5,288 bases of DNA from Desulfamplus sp. (GTDB lineage Bacteria; Desulfobacterota; Desulfobacteria; Desulfobacterales; Desulfobacteraceae), in NCBI GenBank assembly GCA_015233755.1, contig JADFXA010000171.1, positions 1-5,288 on the forward strand, in the 5' to 3' direction. A program made the position numbers and the translations under genes. Positions 1 to 5,288 of this stretch are shown one piece after another. The notes under the pieces are model-generated. The model was not told where the DNA came from. It worked only from the letters and a program-made list of their open reading frames with translations, and searched no databases. Within the stretch, counting starts at the first letter, position 1. Each line of letters starts with the position of its first letter.

Positions 1-577
1 TTTCAACTATCCATGAAAGAAGAATATAACCAAGATCGCTATAAATTTGCTCTTTACCCGGTTTTTGGACAAGAGGTTCTTTTAAAATAAGCTCTCTTAT
101 AAGTTTTTTTCTTTCTGGTTCTGGATGTAAGATAAGCTCTTCATAAAATGGTCTGTGGGCAGGCAATCCAGATGTATGGCGCAAGAGTTGATCTAAAGTT
201 ATATCTGCCTTGTCTTTTGGGATAACAAATTCAGCATCATAAATATTAGTTGTGTTTGATTCAATATTGTCAGCATTGTTTGGTAATGTTTTCACAATAT
301 GTTGGATTTGGGAGAGTCTTTGATCAAGACAAAGTGTTCCTTGTTCTACAAGTTTCATTAAACAAAGTGCGGTTGCAAGGGGTTTGGTCAATGATGCAAG
401 ATCAAAAATAGAATCTTTTTTTACCAATTGGCCAGACTCAATATCTGCTGCTCCAAACGCTTCATGAAATATAATCTTATCTTTATGGGAGATAAGCAAA
501 ACCCCAGATGGGAACACTTTGTCGTTTACACCATCTTGCATCAGTTGAGAAATTGACTTCATCTTGTTGCTTACCAA
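1..577 (-). CDS. Serine hydrolase, beta-lactamase (class C/EstB-like) family, N-terminal part
   Basis: The gene runs off the left edge, so only about 192 N-terminal residues are visible. The serine beta-lactamase/penicillin-binding fold is recognised from three signals. The nucleophile motif S-L-T-K lies at residues 62-65 (counting from the TTG at 577), preceded by the typical IFDLAS. LLRHTSGLP follows at about 131-139. Y-S-D-L-G-Y at about 179-184 is the second catalytic motif (Tyr-x-Asn/Asp). The third motif (K/H-x-G) would be outside the window. Between the SxxK helix and HTSGLP there is a polar, Asn-rich stretch that looks longer than in many relatives. No signal peptide is visible, so the protein is probably cytoplasmic. 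The family includes esterases, D-aminopeptidases and DD-peptidases, and the substrate cannot be told. It lies 118 nt downstream of the LD-carboxypeptidase on the same strand, which suggests a role with muropeptides. The alternative ATG start at 562 removes five residues. Confidence 0.88.
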   Translation of the reverse strand, partial: MVSNKMKSISQLMQDGVNDKVFPSGVLLISHKDKIIFHEAFGAADIESGQLVKKDSIFDLASLTKPLATALCLMKLVEQGTLCLDQRLSQIQHIVKTLPNNADNIESNTTNIYDAEFVIPKDKADITLDQLLRHTSGLPAHRPFYEELILHPEPERKKLIRELILKEPLVQKPGKEQIYSDLGYILLSWIVE

Positions 578-585
578 TTATTTAT

Positions 586-590
586 CCTCT
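586..590 (-). promoter_or_regulatory. Ribosome binding site that favours a TTG start at 577
   Basis: On the minus strand AGAGG lies 8 nt before a TTG codon at 577-575, a normal spacing. The in-frame ATG at 562 is 23 nt from this AGAGG and has only a weak GGTAAG nearby. An in-frame TAA (580-578) directly precedes the TTG, so no longer start is possible. The first A of the site is also the last base of the adjacent 16-bp hairpin. Confidence 0.55.
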
Positions 591-635
591 ATTTACGAGT
601 AGAGAGGTATGGACGTGCGTCTCTACTCGTAAATA
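590..635. repeat. Perfect 16-bp inverted repeat (hairpin), intergenic palindromic element
   Basis: The arms at 590-605 (tatttacgagtagaga) and 620-635 are exact reverse complements across 16 bp, with a 14-nt loop at 606-619. It lies between the LD-carboxypeptidase and the serine hydrolase, just upstream of the hydrolase ribosome binding site on the transcribed strand. No U-tract follows on the minus strand, so it is not a standard intrinsic terminator. The core (GTAGAGACGCACG on the minus strand) resembles, from memory, dispersed GTAGAGAC-type palindromes found between genes in several bacterial groups. That resemblance is unchecked. Only one copy was seen in this window. Confidence 0.85.
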
Positions 636-647
636 TTTATTATTTTT

Positions 648-675
648 ATATTTCCTAAAATCGTTTAGGAGATAT
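648..675 (-). other. Second intercistronic hairpin, 12-bp stem with one mismatch
   Basis: The arms 648-659 and 664-675 pair over 12 positions with a 4-nt loop. Eleven pairs are Watson-Crick; the pair 652/671 is C-A on the minus strand and G-U on the plus strand. It begins 20 nt after the stop codon of the LD-carboxypeptidase. A/T sequence without a run of T follows on the minus strand. It could be a weak terminator, an mRNA 3'-end stabiliser or part of a processing site; the sequence does not decide. Confidence 0.55.
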
Positions 676-695
676 CTCTTCGTCAGAACCATAAA

Positions 696-1652
696 CTATA
701 AAAGCCAATTTATCGTTTTTTTATCACCATTGATTTGAACCATTGTGGCAAAACGCATCGATATATTTGTTTTACCATGTCCAGCATCAACTCCTACAAC
801 TATTGGAATGTTAGGATTATCAAATATCTCAAGTATGATTTCGTCAAGAAACTCTTGATGGCCATACCCTTCAAAAGAGCCTACAATAACGCCTTTAACT
901 TCACTTAACATTCCAGCAAGGTTCATCTGAGTAAGCATTCTATCTATTTTATAAGGAGGTTCGCCAAGATCTTCTAAAAATAAGATTGAACCATCAAAAT
1001 TAGGTTGAAACTTAGTTCCTATAAGGTGGCACAATGTTGTAAGATTACCTCCTGTCAGCTTTCCAGAAGCAACACCTTTTCTCAAAGTTTTTTCTGCATT
1101 AAGAGATAACCAATTGCAGCAAGCTGATAAAGAGAGTTCTCTGGTTTCAGAATTATGGCCAGAAAAGGCTGCATCTAAATCATAAGATGAAGTCAACTGT
1201 TCATAAAGAGATTGTAAAGTAGCTTCGTTAGTATCTGCAAGCGAGGTTACAACTGGACCATGAACTACCTTCATCATCGCTCTTTCAGAAATAGTTACAA
1301 GTAGAGCTGTAATATCACTGAATCCCACAAAGAGCTTGGGGTTTTTTGCTATCAGATCATAATCTATATAATTAAGTATTCTCATTGCTCCAAATCCCCC
1401 TCTTGCACAGATAATGGCTTTAATATCACTCATCTCAAAGAGTGAGTTTATGACATCTGCTCTCAGTTTATCCTCTCCTGCTAAATATCTTTTTTTCTCA
1501 TAAATATCAGATGGAATATAAATATTGAATCCCATTGATTTGAGGCGGTTTATTCCAATATTAAAGCGGTCATTGTCAAACGAACCTGATGGGGCACATA
1601 CACCAAGTGTATCGCCTGTTTTGATTGGTTGAGGTGTTTTATAATTATTCAT
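696..1652 (-). CDS. LD-carboxypeptidase, peptidase family S66 (LdcA/MccF-like)
   Basis: The 318-residue product has the usual length of S66 enzymes. These cleave the amide bond between the L- and D-residues of muropeptide tails in peptidoglycan recycling; MccF relatives instead act on microcin C-type peptide-nucleotides. The N-terminal half shows GDTLGVCAPSG (13-23) and CARGGFGAMRIL (82-93). The probable nucleophile is Ser112 in VGFSDITAL. The other two catalytic residues expected from the family are Glu227 in LFLEDLGEPPYKIDRML and His292 in GVDAGHGKTN. There is no signal peptide, so it should act in the cytoplasm. The ATG at 1652 was chosen because the conserved domain begins right after it. 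A TTG at 1691 would add 13 lysine/aromatic residues with no family precedent that I know and would overlap the candidate promoter. Its Shine-Dalgarno is weak (GGA, 9 nt upstream). It is divergent from the plus-strand genes. Confidence 0.93.
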   Translation of the reverse strand: MNNYKTPQPIKTGDTLGVCAPSGSFDNDRFNIGINRLKSMGFNIYIPSDIYEKKRYLAGEDKLRADVINSLFEMSDIKAIICARGGFGAMRILNYIDYDLIAKNPKLFVGFSDITALLVTISERAMMKVVHGPVVTSLADTNEATLQSLYEQLTSSYDLDAAFSGHNSETRELSLSACCNWLSLNAEKTLRKGVASGKLTGGNLTTLCHLIGTKFQPNFDGSILFLEDLGEPPYKIDRMLTQMNLAGMLSEVKGVIVGSFEGYGHQEFLDEIILEIFDNPNIPIVVGVDAGHGKTNISMRFATMVQINGDKKTINWLL

Positions 1653-1682
1653 AGAAAAAATTCCATAAATTTTTATTTTTCT

Positions 1683-1711
1683 TTTGAACAAAATAAAAAT
1701 TTCGGTGTCAA
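1683..1711 (-). promoter_or_regulatory. Candidate sigma-70-type promoter for the LD-carboxypeptidase gene
   Basis: A perfect TTGACA (minus strand, 1711-1706) is followed 17 nt later by TTCAAA (1688-1683), which matches only 3 of 6 positions of the -10 consensus. Transcription would start near 1676, giving a leader of about 24 nt before the ATG at 1652. The -35 is good and the -10 poor. In AT-rich sequence such matches arise by chance. Confidence 0.35.
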
Positions 1712-1731
1712 TAGGATTAGAAATAGAGTAA

Positions 1732-1761
1732 TTGGTTTTTACTATTTAAAGACAATAAAAT
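1732..1761 (+). promoter_or_regulatory. Candidate promoter for the exported repeat-protein gene
   Basis: TTGGTT (1732-1737) and TAAAAT (1756-1761) are separated by 18 nt. The -10 matches 5 of 6 consensus positions, the -35 only 3 of 6. A start near 1768 would leave a leader of about 15 nt that still holds the AAGGAG ribosome binding site. I did not find a clear ECF-type promoter (GAAC-type -35) here, so autoregulation by the downstream sigma factor cannot be argued from this site. Confidence 0.3.
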
Positions 1762-1782
1762 ATTAATTTAAGGAGAAATACA

Positions 1783-2265
1783 ATGAAAAAAGTAATTACA
1801 TTAATGTTTATAACTGTATTTGGAATAATAACAACTGTAGATTGTGTAAACGCTGGTCATAGACATGGAAGAGTCAATAATTTTGTTGAAGGTGCTATTA
1901 TTGGAGCTGGAGCTGCTATTCTCGGAGCTGCCATTATAAATGAGATAAACTCTCCACCAAGAAACAACTATATTTATGTCGATAGAGAGACCAGGCAAGA
2001 TAGGTATGAAGAGAGAGAGAGACGACGCAGAGAGCATTTCTATGATAGGCATGATAGATTTGACAGACATGATAGGTATGATAGATTTGATAGGAGAGAT
2101 AGGGGCTACTGGAGTGTCGAGAGGGTGTGGGTTCCTCCTATTTACAAACAAAGATGGATTCCAGGACACTACAGCCGAAGAGGACATTGGATTCAAGGCG
2201 GTTATGATACCGTGATTATCCGTGAAGGTTACTGGGAAACTAAAAGGATTTGGGTATCTAACTAA
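1783..2265 (+). CDS. Exported small protein with glycine-rich segment, Asp/Arg repeat and aromatic C-terminus
   Basis: The 160-residue product starts at an ATG with a strong AAGGAG (1770-1775) 7 nt upstream. Residues 1-24 are a signal peptide (MKK, hydrophobic core, VNA|G cleavage). Cys21 lies in TTVDC, which is not a good lipobox. Residues 37-51 form a Gly/Ala-rich hydrophobic segment like a glycine zipper. Residues 67-108 are highly charged and built of D-R-x units, including a 9-residue tandem repeat. The C-terminus (110-158) is rich in Trp, Tyr and Gly, with W-x-P/G-x-Y-like units (RWIPGHY, HWIQGGY, REGYW) that recall WXXGXW/YXWQ-type periplasmic repeat proteins. It probably resides in the periplasm or is surface associated. 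It sits 77 nt upstream of the sigma-factor gene, so it may be a neighbour or a target of that module. The function is unknown; the export prediction is firm. Confidence 0.85.
   Translation: MKKVITLMFITVFGIITTVDCVNAGHRHGRVNNFVEGAIIGAGAAILGAAIINEINSPPRNNYIYVDRETRQDRYEERERRRREHFYDRHDRFDRHDRYDRFDRRDRGYWSVERVWVPPIYKQRWIPGHYSRRGHWIQGGYDTVIIREGYWETKRIWVSN
2044..2097 (+). repeat. In-frame tandem repeat, two 27-nt units (DRxDRFDRx)
   Basis: Two adjacent 27-nt units (2044-2070 and 2071-2097) are nearly identical apart from a few silent or conservative changes and the last codon. They encode DRHDRFDRH and DRYDRFDRR (residues 88-105). Further GAT-AGG/AGA units flank them. The DNA similarity suggests recent slippage or unequal-exchange duplication, so copy number may vary between strains. 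Confidence 0.8.
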
Positions 2266-2342
2266 AACTATTTCTCGGTAAGTTCTCAATATTTAAGTAT
2301 TTAACTAACTCAATTTACAATAAAATCAAGCAATATCTATAA

Positions 2343-2918
2343 ATGAAACTTGATGAAAAAGAGTTAATTCAAGGATTAAGGCACTCAGACAAGAGATCGT
2401 TTGAGATTCTTGTTGATACTTACCAAAAACGACTTCTTGCCATTGCCTACGGGATAACCCTTGAGAAAGAAGAAAGTCTTGAAATTGTCCAAGATGTATT
2501 TTTAAGTGTCTATCAAAATATTGGCAATTTTCGTGAGGAGTCTGGTCTTCTTGCATGGATGAGAAAAATTACTATAAATCTATCTCTTAACTGGAAAAGA
2601 AGATGGATAAGAAGATTTAGATGGAGTCACCAAACTCTTGAAGATAAGAACTTTAGGGAAAATAATGACTTACTCTATAGATATGAAGATAAGCCACAAA
2701 CCCCAGAAGCTGAATATATAGAATATGAATCAGAAAATATTATTATGAATAAGATAAGTCAGCTGCCTGAAAAAATTAGAACTGTTTTAGTTCTTAAAGT
2801 ATTTGAAAAAATGTCCTATGAAGATATAGCACAAACACTTGGGATTAATATTGGGACTGTGAAATCAAGACTTCACTATGCAAAGAAGTTCTTAACTCAA
2901 TCTATGTCATTCAGCTAA
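2343..2918 (+). CDS. ECF-type RNA polymerase sigma factor (sigma-70 family, group 4)
   Basis: The 191-residue protein has the two-domain layout of extracytoplasmic-function sigma factors, which direct RNA polymerase to a small set of promoters, often for envelope stress. Region 2 spans about 20-88, with the hallmark EIVQDVFLSVYQNI (47-60) and LLAWMRKITINLSLNWKRR (69-87). A charged linker (about 90-130) precedes region 4 at about 133-186. Region 4 includes LPEKIRTVLVL and the helix-turn-helix SYEDIAQTLGINIGTVKSRLHYAK (158-181). The ATG at 2343 gives a complete region 2. No Shine-Dalgarno is visible before it, unlike the neighbouring genes. The next gene follows 17 nt after the stop and encodes a one-pass membrane protein, the usual place for a cognate anti-sigma factor. 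The family is certain, the regulon unknown. Confidence 0.95.
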   Translation: MKLDEKELIQGLRHSDKRSFEILVDTYQKRLLAIAYGITLEKEESLEIVQDVFLSVYQNIGNFREESGLLAWMRKITINLSLNWKRRWIRRFRWSHQTLEDKNFRENNDLLYRYEDKPQTPEAEYIEYESENIIMNKISQLPEKIRTVLVLKVFEKMSYEDIAQTLGINIGTVKSRLHYAKKFLTQSMSFS

Positions 2919-2935
2919 AATATGGAGAGATTAAG

Positions 2936-3445
2936 ATGAGTATAAACAAAGATAGCAGCAAACAAGATGAATACTATGAATATATTGAACAGGTGTTTGA
3001 ATCGCGTATTAACTCAGCAGTATCTGAAATTGATAGCAATGTAGTAAGAGCAGCTATATTAAAGTCGATTGAAAATAGAGACCTAATTGACAATAAAAAT
3101 GGTGATTTATCAAGATTAGAGAAATTATTTAAATATGGCTTACTAAAAACTATATACTCTATGTTCAATGGCATCAATTTTAGTGTAAGAAACATAGGAT
3201 TTCAAATAGCATGTTTAACTATTGTAGTCTGTTCAACTATTCTTTATGTTGAGCTCTATTCTCAAAATAGGATTGCAAGTGATAGTATTGTAAAAGTTGA
3301 GAATAAAGTTGCTTCAAAACATATCTCTTTCCCACAAGATGAACCAAATGCAATAATAACTTCTGTTAAGTCTGAAGGTTCATCTGTAATGATTCTTGAG
3401 AGTGAGGATAAAAAAATGACCATAATATGGTATAAAGAGGTATGA
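2936..3445 (+). CDS. Single-pass membrane protein, putative anti-sigma factor
   Basis: The 169-residue protein starts at an ATG with GGAGAG (2924-2929) upstream. Residues 1-85 are charged and helical and should be cytoplasmic. Residues 87-107 form one transmembrane helix. Residues 108-169 should be periplasmic and end in a beta-type tail, SVMILESEDKKMTIIWYKEV. Position directly after the ECF sigma gene and this topology suggest that the N-terminal part holds the sigma factor at the membrane. The zinc anti-sigma motif (His-x3-Cys-x2-Cys) is absent: the only two cysteines (93, 99) lie inside the membrane helix. So either a non-zinc anti-sigma fold is used or the role is different. From general recollection, a C-terminal tail ending in a T-[IV]-I-W pattern is common in proteins placed after ECF sigma genes in Gram-negative bacteria; this was not checked. 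The anti-sigma call rests on position and topology. Confidence 0.68.
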   Translation: MSINKDSSKQDEYYEYIEQVFESRINSAVSEIDSNVVRAAILKSIENRDLIDNKNGDLSRLEKLFKYGLLKTIYSMFNGINFSVRNIGFQIACLTIVVCSTILYVELYSQNRIASDSIVKVENKVASKHISFPQDEPNAIITSVKSEGSSVMILESEDKKMTIIWYKEV

Positions 3446-3451
3446 TAAACA

Positions 3452-3982
3452 ATGTTTGATAAAATAATTGGAAAAGATGAAATAATTATTAATATATTAA
3501 AGTTCTTTAGGTTAAAGATATTAATTGTCTTATTGATTTTTGTTGTAAATATTTCAATATTTTTAACCTTAGACGTTAATAACTTAAATGCAGGTGATTC
3601 TGTAATAAGCAACGTAAAAGTAATTCTTGCCTCCTCTGAGGCTCCTTTAGACTCTCCTAAAATAGACTCAACTTTAAAGGATATATCAAATCAACTTCAA
3701 TCTGTTTTCAAATACAATTCATATCAATTAATTGATTCGCGTGAGATGAATATTGCCTATAACACAACTGGAACAGTCTCTCTTCCAGATGAGAGAACTC
3801 TTGAAATAATTCCGGGTGGAATGAGTGGAGATAGGATTAAATTTACAATACGTATTCTTAAAAAAAGTTCACCAATATTTACTACCCAAATTCTTCTTAA
3901 GAATGGAAGCAGTGTTACCATAGGTGGGCCTGATTACCATAATGGTTATCTGCTCTTTAATATTTCAGGAGTATCAAATTGA
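3452..3982 (+). CDS. Exported or membrane-anchored beta-rich protein of unnamed family
   Basis: The 176-residue product starts at an ATG 6 nt after the preceding stop. Its likely ribosome binding site is AGAGG (3436-3440), inside the upstream gene. A 20-residue polar N-terminus is followed by a hydrophobic stretch (21-40) and a possible signal peptidase site, LNA|G (45-48). It is therefore secreted to the periplasm or held as a signal anchor. The mature part begins NVKVILASSEAPLD, then has a helical piece (about 72-92, LKDISNQLQSVFKY). A beta-rich half follows with SLPDERTLEIIPGGMSGDR and NGSSVTIGGPDYHNGYLLFNISG at the C-terminus. I recall similar small proteins near sigma/anti-sigma genes in Desulfobacterota-like bacteria but know no named domain. 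It has no catalytic motif and no cysteine. It may be a periplasmic sensor or partner for the putative anti-sigma factor. Its stop codon overlaps the start of the U32 gene. Confidence 0.82.
   Translation: MFDKIIGKDEIIINILKFFRLKILIVLLIFVVNISIFLTLDVNNLNAGDSVISNVKVILASSEAPLDSPKIDSTLKDISNQLQSVFKYNSYQLIDSREMNIAYNTTGTVSLPDERTLEIIPGGMSGDRIKFTIRILKKSSPIFTTQILLKNGSSVTIGGPDYHNGYLLFNISGVSN
3967..3982 (+). promoter_or_regulatory. Ribosome binding site and 4-nt stop/start overlap (TTGA)
   Basis: AGGAG (3967-3971) lies 7 nt before a TTG at 3979-3981. The upstream stop TGA occupies 3980-3982, so the two reading frames share bases in TTGA. This site fixes the TTG start of the U32 gene: conserved residues (LLAPAGNEE) begin four codons later, and no other plausible start codon lies in between. 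It implies translational coupling of the exported protein and the U32 enzyme. Confidence 0.85.
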
Positions 3983-5288
3983 CTATCTCTTTGGAGCTAT
4001 TAGCCCCTGCCGGCAATGAAGAACTCGGCAAAGCTGCAATTGACCACGGTGCGGATGCAGTTTACATTGGTGCACCACGCTTTAGTGCCAGAGCAAATGC
4101 TGGAAACAGCGTAAAAGATATTTCTAAACTTATTGATTATGCTCATCTTTTCAATGCAAGGGTCTATATAGCTCTAAACACAATTCTTGCTGACTCAGAA
4201 ATTGAAGCTGCTTTAAATATAGTTTCAGAAGTGTATGAAGCTGGAGCTGATGGTCTCATTATACAAGATATGGCTCTTCTACAAGCAGAATTTCCTCCGA
4301 TTCCCCTTATTGCAAGCACTCAAATGCACAACACTACTCCCGAAAAAGTCAAATTTCTCCAAGATGTTGGGTTTAGCAGAGTAATTCTTGCAAGAGAGCT
4401 AAATCTTAACGAAATAAGCGCCATTCGTTCTAAAACAGATGTTGAGCTTGAATGTTTTGTGCATGGGGCTTTATGTGTATCCTACAGTGGTCAGTGTTAT
4501 CTTAGTCAAGCATCTTTTAATAGAAGTGGTAACAGAGGAGTATGTGCCCAACCTTGTCGTTTGAAATATACCCTTAAAGATGGAAAAGGAAGAGATGTTA
4601 TTGCAAACAAACACCTTCTCTCCCTAAAAGACCTAAACCTTATTGATCACATTAAAGATTTAGCACAATCTGGTATTACCTCTTTTAAAATTGAAGGCCG
4701 TTATAAAGATATAGCTTATGTTAAAAATGTTGTTGCAGCCTATAGACAGGCTATTGATAGTTTTATTCAATCTGATAAAAGATATAGAAAGCAAAGTTCA
4801 GGAGAGATTCATTTTAAATTTGTTCCAGACATCAAAAAGACATTTAATAGGGGTTATACTCGCTATTTTCTTTTTGACTCTAAAGAGATTGAACATCAAG
4901 CTGCACTTGATACCCCAAAATCAATAGGTGCTGATGTTGGTAAAATAATTCGTATAGAAAAAAAGAGCGGGTGTTTTTGGATTAAGGGGAAAACTCTTCA
5001 TAACGGTGATGGAATGTGCTTTGTCTCTAATACAGGCGTATTAAAGGGTTTCAGAGTAGAGCGTATTGATGAAAATGGGTGCATTGTTCCAAACGATATG
5101 AGTGATCTGGCTGTAGGAGTTAAGTTGTTTCGCAATCATGATCATCAATTTTTAAAACTTATGGATAAAAGTAGTGCTGATCGAAAAATAGGTGTATCTA
5201 TGGTATTTGAGCAAAGAGATAAAGATATAAACCTAACGATTACAGACGAAGATGGCTATATTGTTAATTCTAATCTGCAAGTTTTATA
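3979..5288 (+). CDS. U32 family protein (RlhA/YdcP-like, annotated as peptidase U32), 3' end missing
   Basis: The gene is open to the right edge, with 436 residues visible. The N-terminus LELLAPAGNEELGKAAIDHG and ADAVYIGAPRFSARA are typical of the U32 TIM-barrel. Residues 158-176 match the U32 signature exactly (E-x-F-x2-G-A-L-C-x4-G-x-C-x-L-S). Cys166, 173, 189 and 193, in GALC, GQC and GVCAQPC, are candidate iron-sulfur ligands, as in the related UbiU/UbiV. The part after about residue 290 (FNRGYTRYFL, then SIGADVGKI, LHNGDGM and GFRV) fits the long RlhA-type architecture. The last visible residues may open a DUF3656-like domain. E. coli RlhA hydroxylates C2501 of 23S rRNA; other U32 members modify tRNA, assist ubiquinone synthesis or are called collagenases. 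A cytoplasmic RNA-modifying role is the best inference. The start is TTG with AGGAG upstream, and the gene is coupled to the preceding exported-protein gene. Confidence 0.93.
   Translation, partial: MTISLELLAPAGNEELGKAAIDHGADAVYIGAPRFSARANAGNSVKDISKLIDYAHLFNARVYIALNTILADSEIEAALNIVSEVYEAGADGLIIQDMALLQAEFPPIPLIASTQMHNTTPEKVKFLQDVGFSRVILARELNLNEISAIRSKTDVELECFVHGALCVSYSGQCYLSQASFNRSGNRGVCAQPCRLKYTLKDGKGRDVIANKHLLSLKDLNLIDHIKDLAQSGITSFKIEGRYKDIAYVKNVVAAYRQAIDSFIQSDKRYRKQSSGEIHFKFVPDIKKTFNRGYTRYFLFDSKEIEHQAALDTPKSIGADVGKIIRIEKKSGCFWIKGKTLHNGDGMCFVSNTGVLKGFRVERIDENGCIVPNDMSDLAVGVKLFRNHDHQFLKLMDKSSADRKIGVSMVFEQRDKDINLTITDEDGYIVNSNLQVL

Noticed and set aside
174..184. Y-S-D instead of Y-x-N in the serine hydrolase (residues 179-181) as a defective active site
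   Set aside because: Tyr-Ser-Asp followed by Leu is common in working members of this hydrolase family, and the catalytic Tyr is present. The coordinates given are only approximate for the motif, which lies near the left edge on the minus strand.
669..678. 10-bp palindrome gagatatctc as an operator site
   Set aside because: It partly overlaps the 648-675 hairpin, is short and A/T-rich, and lies downstream of a gene rather than at a promoter. Chance is sufficient.
508..738. Plus-strand open frame of 76 codons
   Set aside because: It overlaps both minus-strand genes and the hairpins, has no ribosome binding site, and its product has no recognisable domain.
1653..1691. N-terminal extension of the LD-carboxypeptidase to a TTG at 1691
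   Set aside because: The 13 extra residues are not part of the family domain, there is no ribosome binding site, and the candidate -10 region (1683-1688) would lie inside the coding sequence.
1801..2289. Long minus-strand open frame (162 codons) opposite the exported repeat protein
   Set aside because: The low-complexity GAT/AGG/AGA codons on the plus strand give few stops on the other strand. The plus-strand gene has a signal peptide and a strong ribosome binding site, and this frame has neither.
3442..3459. ATG overlapping the stop of the putative anti-sigma gene (ATGA)
   Set aside because: It opens only a five-codon frame (MINNV, stop) and is out of frame with the next gene. The ATG at 3452 is the proper start.
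3262..3612. Minus-strand open frame (116 codons) across the putative anti-sigma/exported-protein junction
   Set aside because: It is antisense to two well-supported genes and its product is Ile/Ser/Phe-rich, as expected from AT-rich antisense sequence.
4718..4927. Plus-strand open frame of 69 codons inside the U32 gene
   Set aside because: It is a shifted frame within a strongly conserved coding region, without a start signal or recognisable product.

Overview
The window is AT-rich (roughly one third G+C by eye) and densely coding. It has Gram-negative character: an LD-carboxypeptidase, two exported small proteins, a one-pass membrane protein placed as an anti-sigma factor, and a long U32-family protein of the RlhA/YdcP type. 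Shine-Dalgarno sequences are clear before several genes, and TTG starts are used at least once. I guess a low-GC Desulfobacterota-like or related Gram-negative bacterium, but nothing here fixes the taxonomy.

Left part (1-1652, minus strand): an LD-carboxypeptidase of the S66 family, followed downstream by the N-terminal part of a serine beta-lactamase-like hydrolase that runs off the left edge. Both families are linked to cell-wall peptides, so they may form a small peptidoglycan-recycling or remodelling unit. The 118-nt gap between them holds two strong inverted repeats. One is a perfect 16-bp hairpin whose foot abuts the ribosome binding site of the hydrolase.

Middle (1653-1782): a divergent intergenic region with weak promoter candidates on both strands.

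Right part (1783-5288, plus strand): a small exported protein with a glycine-rich segment, an Asp/Arg-rich 9-residue tandem repeat and an aromatic C-terminus. After it come an ECF-type RNA polymerase sigma factor, a single-pass membrane protein in the anti-sigma position that lacks the usual zinc-binding motif, an exported beta-rich protein of unnamed family, and a U32 protein that continues past the right edge. From the sigma gene onward the spacings are 17 nt, 6 nt and a 4-nt stop/start overlap, so sigma, putative anti-sigma, exported protein and U32 enzyme look like one operon. The most interesting reading is an envelope-sensing ECF module whose last gene is translationally coupled to a probable rRNA-modifying enzyme. 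The architecture is seen directly; the functional link is inference. No RNA genes, CRISPR arrays, insertion sequences or integration sites were seen.
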